From contig JASBTC010000420.1 of assembly GCA_030148625.1 (NCBI GenBank), forward strand, positions 1 through 9,165: a stretch of DNA of 9,165 bases. The letters are read 5' to 3'. The notes beneath the pieces are model-generated. The model was not told the origin of the DNA. It saw only the letters and a list, made by a program, of their open reading frames with translations, and made no database searches. Both the position numbers and the translations under genes were made by a program. Positions 1 to 6,490 of this stretch are shown piece after piece (positions within the stretch are counted from its first letter, which is position 1; each line of letters begins with the position of its first letter). The stretch is from Sphingobium sp. Lineage in GTDB: Bacteria; Pseudomonadota; Alphaproteobacteria; Sphingomonadales; Sphingomonadaceae.

Positions 1-480
1 GTGGACGAGGTGGCGGCGCGCGCGGGCGTCGCGAAGGGCACTTTCTACCATTATTTCGACACCAAGGCGGATCTGCTCGACGCGCTGCGCACCCAATTTT
101 CCGATGAATTCCTCGATCGTGTGCTCGCCGCCGTCGGCCGCCACGACGAAACCGACTGGAACGGCCGGCTGACCACATGGATCGCCGCGGCGGTCGACGC
201 CTATTTCGACATGCGCGCGCTGCACGACGTCGTGTTCCACGGCGCGGAGATGCCGCTGCGCGAGGCGATGGGCGATATCCCGCTGGTGCGGAACCTGGCC
301 GATCTGCTCGCCGCCGGCGACAAGGCCGGCATCTGGACGGTCGACGATCCTGGGAGCGTGTCGGTCGTCATGTTCCACGGCCTGCACGGCGCGGTCGACG
401 AAACCATCGTCACCGGCCGCACGCCCGGCCAGATCGGCGAGATGCTCGCCCGGCTCTATCTGCGGATGATCGCCGCCTGA
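1..480 (+). CDS. TetR/AcrR-family transcriptional regulator, 5'-truncated by window edge
   Basis: The visible 159 residues begin inside the N-terminal DNA-binding domain. The segment [19 protein letters not shown] followed by [10 protein letters not shown] is the classical TetR helix-turn-helix (second and third helices, with the conserved G-T-F/Y-Y-x-Y/H-F turn). The remaining residues (about 35-159) form the all-helical ligand-binding and dimerisation part, which diverges between family members, so neither ligand nor target can be named. TetR proteins usually have some 20-35 residues before this point, so the GTG at base 1 is almost certainly an internal valine codon and the true start lies upstream. 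The reading frame ends in TGA at 478-480. A 22-bp interrupted palindrome sits 55 bp downstream (536-557) and could be an operator, but not demonstrably for this protein. Family assignment is secure; specific role is unknown. Confidence 0.88.
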   Translation: MDEVAARAGVAKGTFYHYFDTKADLLDALRTQFSDEFLDRVLAAVGRHDETDWNGRLTTWIAAAVDAYFDMRALHDVVFHGAEMPLREAMGDIPLVRNLADLLAAGDKAGIWTVDDPGSVSVVMFHGLHGAVDETIVTGRTPGQIGEMLARLYLRMIAA

Positions 481-535
481 CCGGACGAAAGCCCGGAAAA
501 GCGGGACGGGAACGCATGATGGGGGCGGCAAGGCT

Positions 536-557
536 GCTTCCTTTTCGAATCGGAAGC
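536..557. repeat. Interrupted palindrome, possible operator
   Basis: GCTTCC (536-541) and GGAAGC (552-557) are perfect inverted arms around a centre that is itself the palindrome TTCGAA (544-549). Nine of eleven base pairs across the dyad are symmetric. It lies between the tetR-type gene and soxR and overlaps the predicted start of a minus-strand SoxR-dependent transcript. There is no T-run after it, so a terminator role for the upstream gene is poorly supported. An operator for a dimeric regulator, perhaps the adjacent TetR protein, is the simplest guess, with chance not excluded. Confidence 0.35.
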
Positions 558-560
558 GCC

Positions 561-591
561 CCTATAAAACCTCAACATTAGTTGAGGTAAA
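561..591 (-). promoter_or_regulatory. Predicted SoxR-activated promoter, minus strand
   Basis: Read on the minus strand, the SoxR operator is framed by a -35 TTTACC (plus-strand 586-591) and a -10 TATAGG (plus-strand 561-566) separated by 19 bp. An over-long 19-bp spacer with the operator inside it is the signature of MerR-family activated promoters, and as I recall it the E. coli soxS promoter has the same TTTACC-19 bp-TATACT layout. The plus-strand reading gives only AAAACC and ATAGGA, far weaker. Transcription would start near 553-554 and run leftward, antisense to the tetR-type gene. No convincing protein-coding gene is found on that strand in the window. Confidence 0.5.
570..587. promoter_or_regulatory. 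SoxR box (SoxR operator)
   Basis: CCTCAACATTAGTTGAGG is a perfect inverted repeat with 7-bp arms and a 4-bp centre. It matches the known SoxR operator consensus (E. coli soxS: CCTCAAGTTAACTTGAGG) at both CCTCAA/TTGAGG half-sites and in total length of 18 bp. It ends 17 bp before the ATG of a clear soxR gene, so SoxR very probably binds here and controls its own expression. A TATAAA at 563-568 could be the -10 of a plus-strand soxR promoter overlapped by the operator, which would give autorepression. Confidence 0.85.
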
Positions 592-604
592 TAGGAAAAC
601 CGGC

Positions 605-1069
605 ATGCGCGCAAAGATCCGGCCGTTCGATGTGCATCGCGAGCTGAGCGTGGGCGAGGTCGCCGCGCGCGCCGGCGTACCCGTCTCCACCCTGCATTTC
701 TACGAAGCGCAGGGCCTGTTGTGGAGCGATCGCAACGCCGGCAACCAGCGGCGTTATGGTCGGGGCGTGCTGCGCGCGATCGCGGTGATCAAGATCGCGC
801 AGCGCGCGGGCATTCCGCTTGCGACGATCCGCGAGCGGCTGGCGACGGTCGGCCACGGCCCCAGGGTGACCGCCGCCGACTGGGCGCGGCTGTCGACCGA
901 ATGGCGCGACGAACTCGACGACCGCATCGCGCGCCTGACCCGGCTGCGCGACCAGATGAGCGGCTGCATCGGCTGCGGCTGCCTGTCGATCGAGGATTGC
1001 CCGTTGCGCAACCCGGAGGATGCGCTTGGGCGGGAGGGGAGCGGCGCGCGGCTGCTCGACCCCGATTGA
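605..1069 (+). CDS. soxR: Redox-sensitive transcriptional regulator SoxR (MerR family)
   Basis: SoxR is a cytoplasmic homodimeric regulator whose [2Fe-2S] cluster, when oxidised by redox-cycling compounds, switches bound promoters on. The 154-residue product has the length of E. coli SoxR. Residues 14-51 are the MerR winged helix-turn-helix ([20 protein letters not shown], then GNQRRY), residues about 95-120 the dimerisation helix, and [17 protein letters not shown] (from 121) carries the cluster ligands Cys121, Cys124, Cys126 and Cys132 in the diagnostic C-x2-C-x-C-x5-C spacing. The tail [10 protein letters not shown] is also typical. The ATG is preceded by AGGA at 593-596 with 8-nt spacing. 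A perfect SoxR box lies just upstream. No soxS gene is present in this window; outside enteric bacteria SoxR generally controls its target genes directly. Function as a SoxR is close to certain; the target genes beyond itself are not visible. Confidence 0.96.
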   Translation: MRAKIRPFDVHRELSVGEVAARAGVPVSTLHFYEAQGLLWSDRNAGNQRRYGRGVLRAIAVIKIAQRAGIPLATIRERLATVGHGPRVTAADWARLSTEWRDELDDRIARLTRLRDQMSGCIGCGCLSIEDCPLRNPEDALGREGSGARLLDPD

Positions 1070-1094
1070 GAAAATGTCGGGCGGGGGTGCCGGA

Positions 1095-1164
1095 AGAGGT
1101 TAGGAGTTCGCGCCGTCGAACCTCTCCTCCCCGCGCTGGAGCGCAGGGAGGAGAAAGCCTAACC
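1095..1164. repeat. Nested inverted repeats between convergent genes
   Basis: Besides the strong hairpin at 1123-1154, two more perfect 7-bp inverted repeats share this gap. GGTTAGG (1098-1104) pairs with CCTAACC (1158-1164), enclosing the hairpin, and AGAGGTT (1095-1101) pairs with AACCTCT (1119-1125). The last two compete for the same left arm, and the third also uses bases of the hairpin's left arm. Such compact palindromic units between convergent genes are what REP-like dispersed repeats look like, but one copy cannot prove that. Confidence 0.45.
1123..1154. terminator. Probable bidirectional terminator hairpin
   Basis: TCTCCTCCC (1123-1131) pairs with GGGAGGAGA (1146-1154), then after one C/A mismatch GCGC pairs with GCGC around a TGGA loop: 13 base pairs in a 32-nt stem-loop. 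It lies 53 bp after the soxR stop and 13 bp after the receptor stop on the opposite strand, the expected place for a shared terminator. Neither side has a clear T-tract (a short AAA follows on the plus strand), so termination efficiency is uncertain and a REP-like role is possible. Confidence 0.5.
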
Positions 1165-1167
1165 GGC

Positions 1168-3471
1168 TCAGCTGCCGAACTTGACCTTGCCGGTCACGCC
1201 GAACACGCGCGGATGCGGGCGCAGGCGGATGCCGCCAAGGCCGAAATTGTCCTGGGTGCCCGTATAATAGTCGGTCTTGGTCAGATTCTCGACATAAGCG
1301 CCTATCTCGAAACGATCGGTCGTCACCCCCATGCGCAGATTGACGACGGCATAAGCCGAAGGGTTGTAAGGGAAGCGCGGCAGATTAAGCTGCTCCGACG
1401 CGACGCCCTCCAGATCGCCCGCCGCCGCCGATCGGAAGTTCAGCTCGGCGCGCCCGTACAGGCTGAGAGCGTCGGTCATCTGGCGCTCGTAATCGAGCGC
1501 GGTGGTCACGGTGAAGCGTGGCGTCTTGGGCAGGCGCAGCCCGGTCAGGTTGACCGCATTGCCGCCGGCAAGCACCGCTTGCGGGAAACTGTCGAACTTG
1601 CTGTCGAGATAGCCGAAGGCGACCATGGCACGCAGCTCGCGCGACAGGCGGCCCTGCAGCTCCATCTCGAAGCCCTTGTTCGAGGCCTTGGCCGCGTTCA
1701 GCGTCAGCTCGACCGCCGAGCTGATGTCGTTCGGATCGCGCAGGAAATTGGTCTGCACCTGAAGGTCGGACCATTTCAGATAAAAGGCCGACAGGCTGTA
1801 CTGGAGGGTGTTATCGAGCGCACTGCCCTTCAGGCCGACTTCATAGTTCCATAGCTCTTCCGGCCGGAAGGGCGAGGTGATGCCCGAATTGATGTCGACG
1901 CCGCCGGCCTTGTAGCCCTTCGACACCGACGCATAGATATTGTCGTTGTCGCTGAATTCGTAGCGCAGCACCGCGCGCGGCGAGAAATCGGTGAAGCTCT
2001 TGCTGCCCGCGATATCGGGGACCGCGCTTTCGAACGCATAGACGCCGAAGGCGCTGTTGCTGATCTTGTCGCGCGTATAGCGCCCGCCCAGCGTCAGGTG
2101 CAGGCGATCGAGGTTGAGCGTGACGTCGGCAAAGGCGGCCATGCTCTCGGTCTTGAAGATCTTGTTGTTCTCGTTGATCCGGAAGCCCTGCGGGATCGGC
2201 GGCAGCAGGCCGATGACGTTGCCGGTCAGCGGATCGACATAGCTGGTGTCGGCGCCCGCCTGGATGCTGTTGAACTGGCGGATACGGTCCTTGGCGTAGA
2301 GCGCGCCCACGACCCAGTCGAGCTTCTGCTTGCCCGTCGACTGCAGACGCAGCTCCTGGCTGAACGAGCGTCCGCGATTGCGGTTGATACGGTTGATCGC
2401 ATCGGCCGAGATATTGTCCTGGTCGAACAGGCGGCCGTTCTTGCTGTCGATATAGCCGGTCACCGAACGCAGCGCGAAACCGTCGAAATCGACCGAGATG
2501 CGGTTGTTGATCAGCAGGAACTTGTTGCGGTTATATTCGGGCGCATTGTGGTTCACCCGGCGCTGATTGGTCGGATAGAAACCGACGCCGTCGGGCAGCG
2601 CCGCGAAATCGGGGCCGAAAATGCTCTTGGTGTCGAGGTCGAGCACGCCCGACGGCACCGTCGCGTCGAAGCCCTCATCCTCGTCCGAATAGGCGGCCGA
2701 CAGGTCGATCGTCACATTGTCGACCGGCTGCGCGCGGACGGCGCCGCGGAAATGGAGATATTCATAGCCGCTATTGGGCGTGCCGTTGGGATTGACGTTG
2801 CGGATCAGGCCGTTGCTCTTGTCCCATGACGCGAGGCCCCGGAAATACAGGCCCTGCGCCAGCGGCACGTTGACGATGCCATAGGCCTTGTACGTGTCGA
2901 AGCTGGCATATTCGGCGCCGCCTTCGGCATAGAAGTCCGGCCCGGGCTTCTTGGTGGTGATGTTGAGCGCGCCGCCCGATGCGTTGCGGCCGAAATAGGT
3001 GCCCTGCGGCCCGCGCAGCACCTCGACGCGTTCGACGTCGAGCAAGGGCGGATTATAGGTGCCGTTGGCGGTCGAACCGACGCTCAGCTCGTCGAGATAA
3101 TAGCCGATCGACTGCTGGGTCGATGCTTCGCCCAGATCGATATTGCTGACGCCGCGGATCGAGATGTTGATCGAACGGTTGCCGGTTTCGCCATCCTCGG
3201 TGAAGCTGACATTGGGCGCGAACGCCAGATAATCCTTGGCCTCCGACACATTGGCCTTTTCCAGCGCCTTTGCCGAGAAGGCCGAGATGCTGATCGGCAC
3301 ATCGCGCAGATTCTGCTCGCGGCGCTGCGCGGTGACGACGATATCGTCTTGCGAAACGGCAGCCGCTTCGTCGGGGGTCGATGCGTCCTGCGCCATCGCC
3401 GGCATCGCCACCGCGATGGAGGCGATGGCCGTGGCCGTCAGAAACAAGGTCTTGCAGGTCGTGCGCATCAT
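1168..3471 (-). CDS. TonB-dependent outer-membrane receptor
   Basis: A 767-residue energised outer-membrane transporter. Residues 1-27 are a Sec signal peptide (MMRTTCK, hydrophobic core, cleavage after AMA before QD). A TonB-box-like stretch DDIVVTAQRREQNLRDVPIS lies at 42-61, the plug domain spans about 55-175 with VERVEVLRGPQGTYFGRN at 146-163 and the following ASGGALNITTKKP, and the rest is a 22-strand beta-barrel. The C-terminus ends VTGKVKFGS, placing the usual terminal aromatic two residues before the end. Two adjacent ATGs compete: GGGGAG (3475-3480) is 3 nt before the first and 6 nt before the second, so initiation at 3468 is slightly more likely. It is divergent from the three-enzyme operon and may import its substrate, but TonB receptors in sphingomonads take up anything from iron chelates to glycans and aromatics, so the ligand is unknown. 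There is no FecR/sigma-factor pair and no N-terminal signalling extension. Confidence 0.95.
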   Translation of the reverse strand: MMRTTCKTLFLTATAIASIAVAMPAMAQDASTPDEAAAVSQDDIVVTAQRREQNLRDVPISISAFSAKALEKANVSEAKDYLAFAPNVSFTEDGETGNRSINISIRGVSNIDLGEASTQQSIGYYLDELSVGSTANGTYNPPLLDVERVEVLRGPQGTYFGRNASGGALNITTKKPGPDFYAEGGAEYASFDTYKAYGIVNVPLAQGLYFRGLASWDKSNGLIRNVNPNGTPNSGYEYLHFRGAVRAQPVDNVTIDLSAAYSDEDEGFDATVPSGVLDLDTKSIFGPDFAALPDGVGFYPTNQRRVNHNAPEYNRNKFLLINNRISVDFDGFALRSVTGYIDSKNGRLFDQDNISADAINRINRNRGRSFSQELRLQSTGKQKLDWVVGALYAKDRIRQFNSIQAGADTSYVDPLTGNVIGLLPPIPQGFRINENNKIFKTESMAAFADVTLNLDRLHLTLGGRYTRDKISNSAFGVYAFESAVPDIAGSKSFTDFSPRAVLRYEFSDNDNIYASVSKGYKAGGVDINSGITSPFRPEELWNYEVGLKGSALDNTLQYSLSAFYLKWSDLQVQTNFLRDPNDISSAVELTLNAAKASNKGFEMELQGRLSRELRAMVAFGYLDSKFDSFPQAVLAGGNAVNLTGLRLPKTPRFTVTTALDYERQMTDALSLYGRAELNFRSAAAGDLEGVASEQLNLPRFPYNPSAYAVVNLRMGVTTDRFEIGAYVENLTKTDYYTGTQDNFGLGGIRLRPHPRVFGVTGKVKFGS

Positions 3472-3502
3472 GATCTCCCCGATCCATAAGCCCCTGCGAC
3501 CA

Positions 3503-3533
3503 GCCGTCTATACCGACGGCCTGTCCCGCAGGC
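3503..3533 (-). repeat. Tandem hairpins in the receptor mRNA leader
   Basis: GCCGTC (3503-3508) pairs with GACGGC (3515-3520) across a 6-nt loop, and GCCTG (3519-3523) pairs with CAGGC (3529-3533) across a 5-nt loop. An outer CCAGCC (3500-3505) with GGCTGG (3531-3536) offers an alternative closure. On the minus strand these lie about 30-65 nt before the receptor start codon. They could influence translation or mRNA stability. I do not recognise a known riboswitch class here. Confidence 0.35.
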
Positions 3534-3554
3534 TGGGCCAAATCTTTCGGGTGA

Positions 3555-3584
3555 ACTATCGGCGGAGGTCGCGCACAGCTTCAA
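3555..3584 (-). promoter_or_regulatory. Candidate promoter of the TonB-dependent receptor gene
   Basis: On the minus strand TTGAAG (plus-strand 3579-3584, four of six matches to TTGACA) is followed after 18 bp by GATAGT (3555-3560, four of six to TATAAT). Transcription would begin near 3548 and give a leader of about 75-80 nt. The match is modest and other promoters in this region cannot be excluded. Confidence 0.3.
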
Positions 3585-3592
3585 ACGAAGCT
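3577..3592. repeat. Inverted repeat overlapping receptor -35, possible operator
   Basis: AGCTTC (3577-3582) and GAAGCT (3587-3592) are perfect 6-bp arms around AAAC. The dyad covers the predicted -35 of the receptor promoter, the position expected of a repressor operator. It shares the GCTTC/GAAGC half-site with the dyad at 536-557, though with different spacing. The cognate protein cannot be assigned. Confidence 0.35.
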
Positions 3593-3755
3593 TACTGATC
3601 GCGACCATAATCCTCGCTAATCCAATTCGGCCCTGGCGGGGCGCGGCCATGAAACCACCTAATGGCGGCCAGAAGTTTGATTCAATTGCCACTGCCGCCC
3701 TGTTTCGGACAGGTTTGCCGCAACAAAACATCCTTCTGTTATAGAGGCGGAATTC

Positions 3756-5390
3756 ATGTCGATGAGCGGAGCCGAGGCCCTTTTAGGCCAGTTGATGGTC
3801 AATGGGGTCGATACGATTTTCGGGCTCCCGGGCGGGCAGCTCGATCATTTCTTCGATGCCATGCACGGTGCCGGCGACAAATTGCGCCTGTTCGGCACGC
3901 GCCATGAACAGGGCGCGGCCTATATGGCGTTCGGCTATGCCCGGTCCACCGGAAAACCGGGCGTCTATACCGTCGTTCCCGGCCCCGGCGTGCTCAACAC
4001 CACCGCGGCACTTTGCTCCGCTTATGCCACCAATGCCCCGGTCTTCTGCCTGACCGGCCAGATCCCCACGGCGGGGCTTGGAAAGGGCATCGGCTATCTC
4101 CACGAACTGCCCGACCAGCTCGCCACGATGCGGACGCTGACCAAATGGGCCGACCGTGCCATGACCGTCGAAGGCGCACCCGCCTTGGTCAACCAGGGCT
4201 TCAGCCAGATGCTGAGCGGGCGCCCCCGCCCGGTCAGCCTGGAAATGCCGATGGACGTGATGGGCGATCGCGCCGATGCGCAATTGCTGCCCGCCGCCGT
4301 GATCGACAAGGCCCCCGCGTTGAACGAGGACGCCATTGCCGACGCGGTCGCGCTGCTGAAGACTGCGCGCAATCCCTTGATCCTGGCCGGTGGCGGCGCG
4401 ATCGCGGCCGGCGCATCGCTCCATCAGCTCGCGGAAATGCTGCAGGCGCCGGTGGTGTCGTTCCGCAGCGGGCGCGGCGTGGTGTCCGATCGCTCCCCAC
4501 TCTCGCAGATGTTCCCCGCCGGCTATGAGCTGTGGAAGAATGCCGATGTCGTGATCGGCCTCGGCACCCGGATGGAACAGCAATATCTCTACTGGAAAGT
4601 GCCGCCGCACATGAAGGTGATCCGCATCGACATCGATGCGGAGGAGCTCGACCGGATCGCCGCACCCGCCGTCGCCATCCATGCAGACGCCGCCGACGCC
4701 GTGCCCGCATTGGTCGAGAAGCTGGCGGGCGTGCTCGACAAAAGGGCCTCGCGCGAAGACGAGCTGACCCAGCTTGCCGCACGCATCCGCGGCGATGTCG
4801 AGGATCGCGTCCAGCCCCAGGCATCCTATCTGGCCGCGATCCGGTCGGCGCTGCCCGATGACGGCTATTTCGTCGATGAGATCACCCAGGTCGGCTATAC
4901 GTCCTGGTATGCCTTCCCGGTCTATGAACCGCGCCATATCGTCACCTGCGGCTATCAGGGCACGCTGGGCTATGGCTATGCGACCGCGCTGGGCGTGAAG
5001 GCCGCGCATCCGGACAAGGCGGTGGTCAATATCGCCGGCGACGGCGGTTTCCTGTTCACCGCCAACGAGATGGCGACCGCCGCGCAGCACAATATCGCGC
5101 TGGTCACCGTGCTGTTCAACAACAACAAGTTCCAGAATGTTCAGCGCCAGCAAAAGGAATGGTTCGGCGGCCGGCTGATCGCGTCCGATCTCAAAAACCC
5201 CGATTTCTGCAAGTTCGCCGAAAGCTTCGGCATCCGCGCCGAGCGCGTCACCACGCCCGAGGCGCTGCACAAGGCGGTGAAGGCGGCGCTGGAGCGGAAC
5301 GAACCCGCACTGATCGAGGTGCCGTGCGGCGACATGGATTCGCCCTGGCCCTTTATCATCCGCCCGCCCGCATTCGAGGGCGTGGAGTGA
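3756..5390 (+). CDS. Thiamine-diphosphate-dependent enzyme, probable 2-oxoacid decarboxylase (acetolactate-synthase-like)
   Basis: The 544-residue product has the three-domain ThDP-enzyme layout: pyrimidine-binding domain (about 1-170) with FGLPGG at 22-27 and the catalytic glutamate Glu51 in RHEQGAAYMAFGYAR, a central Rossmann-like domain (about 190-325, with GGGAIAAG), and the pyrophosphate domain with the Mg-ThDP motif GDGG at 428-431 followed after 24 residues by NNN at 455-457. A motif GKGIGYLHELPDQ (109-121) is retained; a similar stretch occurs, from memory, in 2-ketoarginine decarboxylase AruI. A true biosynthetic acetolactate synthase would normally be accompanied by a small regulatory subunit gene (ilvH/ilvN), absent here. 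Lying first in an operon with an aminotransferase and an aldehyde dehydrogenase, decarboxylation of the 2-oxoacid made by the former is the best inference; carboligation is the alternative. The start is supported by AGAGGCGG (3743-3750). The stop is 5 bp before the next start, indicating translational coupling. Confidence 0.88.
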   Translation: MSMSGAEALLGQLMVNGVDTIFGLPGGQLDHFFDAMHGAGDKLRLFGTRHEQGAAYMAFGYARSTGKPGVYTVVPGPGVLNTTAALCSAYATNAPVFCLTGQIPTAGLGKGIGYLHELPDQLATMRTLTKWADRAMTVEGAPALVNQGFSQMLSGRPRPVSLEMPMDVMGDRADAQLLPAAVIDKAPALNEDAIADAVALLKTARNPLILAGGGAIAAGASLHQLAEMLQAPVVSFRSGRGVVSDRSPLSQMFPAGYELWKNADVVIGLGTRMEQQYLYWKVPPHMKVIRIDIDAEELDRIAAPAVAIHADAADAVPALVEKLAGVLDKRASREDELTQLAARIRGDVEDRVQPQASYLAAIRSALPDDGYFVDEITQVGYTSWYAFPVYEPRHIVTCGYQGTLGYGYATALGVKAAHPDKAVVNIAGDGGFLFTANEMATAAQHNIALVTVLFNNNKFQNVQRQQKEWFGGRLIASDLKNPDFCKFAESFGIRAERVTTPEALHKAVKAALERNEPALIEVPCGDMDSPWPFIIRPPAFEGVE

Positions 5391-5395
5391 CCGGC

Positions 5396-6490
5396 ATGGC
5401 GGACACGCGCCCACGCCCCCTGCCCGCGATCGCCGGCCTCGCCCCCTATCGCCAGGGCAAGATCGCGCTCGACGACGTGGCCCAGCCGCTGAAATTGTCG
5501 TCGAACGAATCGATGCTCGGCCCCAGCCCCCGTGCGCTCGAGGCCTATCGGGCGCTGGCGTCGGAGCTCCAGCTCTATCCCGACGGATCGCAATCGGCTT
5601 TGCGTACCGCGATCGGCGAAGTGCACGGCATCGATCCCGATCGCATCGTCTGCGGCAACGGTTCCGACGAACTGATCCAGCTGTTGATCCGCACCTATGC
5701 CGGCCCCGGCGACGATGTCGTGCTGAGCCAGTACAGCTTCGCCATGGCGTTCGTGCACAGCATCGCGCAGGGCGCCAATGCGATCGCGGTCGACGAGCCC
5801 AATCTGCGCCCCGATGTCGACGCGCTGCTGGCGGCGCTGACGCCCAGGACGCGGATGGTCGTGCTCGCCAGCCCGAACAATCCGGTGGGCCAATATCTGC
5901 CGCGCGACGAATTGCGGCGGCTGCATGCCGGGCTGCCCGGCGACGTGATCCTGCTGCTCGACAGCGCCTATGCCGATTATGTCGATGCCCCCGATTACGA
6001 GGCGGGCGCGGCGCTTGTCGGCGATCACGACAATGTCGTGATGACACGCACCTTCTCCAAGCTCTACGGCCTGGCCGGGCTGCGCATCGGCTGGATGTAC
6101 GCGCCCCGGGCGATCATCGACATGGTCCAGCGCATCCGCACCCCCTTCAACGGCAATGCTGCAGCACTTGCGGCCGCCGAAGCGGCAGTGCGCGACGTCG
6201 ATTATGCCGCAATGGTGCGGGCGGAGAACAATGCCGAACTGGCGCGGATCGCGGCGGCGCTTGGCGATGCGGGCATCGACGTCATCCCCTCCGTCGCAAA
6301 CTTCTACCTCATCCGTTTCCCGACCCCGGGCCACGATCCGGACGGCGCGGCGCATTATCTGGAGGCGCGCGGCATCATTCCGCGCCCGGTCGCCGCGGGC
6401 GGGCCGGAAGCGGCGCTGCGCATCTCGGTCGGTCGGCCCCACCAGAATGATCGCGTCATCCAGGTGCTGACCGAGTATATGGCGTCATGA
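5396..6490 (+). CDS. HisC-like PLP-dependent aminotransferase (fold type I)
   Basis: The 364-residue product aligns in layout with histidinol-phosphate aminotransferases: [14 protein letters not shown] near the N-terminus, [21 protein letters not shown] at 86-92, ASPNNPVG with Asn162, Asp189 and Tyr192 in [12 protein letters not shown], the PLP Schiff-base Lys222 in [15 protein letters not shown], and phosphate-binding Arg230. Spacing Asp189-Tyr192-Lys222-Arg230 matches the family. The start is ATG 5396, with GGAG at 5384-5387 eight nt upstream; an in-frame GTG at 5387 overlaps the previous stop and is less likely. The stop overlaps the next start as ATGA. HisC-type enzymes include true histidine-biosynthesis enzymes and relatives that transaminate aromatic or other amino acids. 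With no his genes around and a decarboxylase and aldehyde dehydrogenase alongside, a catabolic amino-acid transaminase is more likely. The usual NEN-PLGPSP is NES-MLGPSP here, a small deviation. Substrate unknown. Confidence 0.88.
   Translation: MADTRPRPLPAIAGLAPYRQGKIALDDVAQPLKLSSNESMLGPSPRALEAYRALASELQLYPDGSQSALRTAIGEVHGIDPDRIVCGNGSDELIQLLIRTYAGPGDDVVLSQYSFAMAFVHSIAQGANAIAVDEPNLRPDVDALLAALTPRTRMVVLASPNNPVGQYLPRDELRRLHAGLPGDVILLLDSAYADYVDAPDYEAGAALVGDHDNVVMTRTFSKLYGLAGLRIGWMYAPRAIIDMVQRIRTPFNGNAAALAAAEAAVRDVDYAAMVRAENNAELARIAAALGDAGIDVIPSVANFYLIRFPTPGHDPDGAAHYLEARGIIPRPVAAGGPEAALRISVGRPHQNDRVIQVLTEYMAS

Noticed and set aside
410..517. A 35-codon minus-strand frame downstream of the predicted SoxR-dependent minus promoter
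   Set aside because: It has no ribosome-binding site, an Arg-rich low-complexity translation, and mostly overlaps the tetR-type gene.
721..1854. A 377-codon plus-strand open frame running from inside soxR across the gap into the antisense of the receptor gene
   Set aside because: It overlaps two solid genes and the palindromic gap, has no recognisable domain, and its composition is that of an out-of-frame translation.
2098..2829. A 243-codon plus-strand open frame antisense to the receptor barrel
   Set aside because: The Val, Asp and Arg-rich translation is typical of the reverse complement of beta-barrel coding sequence, and no ribosome site or domain supports it.
3607..3621. ATAATCCTCGCTAAT as a second LysR operator upstream of the enzyme operon
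   Set aside because: It satisfies T-N11-A but its arms are only three of five symmetric and it lies about 135 bp before the start codon. Such matches are common by chance.
3715..3744. TTGCCG (3715-3720) and TTATAG (3739-3744) as promoter of the enzyme operon
   Set aside because: Transcription would start about 5 nt before the ATG and exclude the AGAGGCGG ribosome site, so the real promoter is probably elsewhere in 3600-3715; none there stands out.
5159..5395. An N-terminal extension of the aminotransferase from ATG 5159
   Set aside because: The extra 79 residues are the shifted frame of the upstream ThDP enzyme gene and have no family similarity. ATG 5396 has a GGAG at 8 nt and gives the usual HisC length.
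3783..6047. A 754-codon open frame on the minus strand, antisense to the ThDP enzyme and aminotransferase genes
   Set aside because: Its translation is rich in Arg, Ala and Gly with no domain, and it lies wholly opposite two well-supported enzymes. Long antisense frames arise from the strong third-position GC bias of such genomes.
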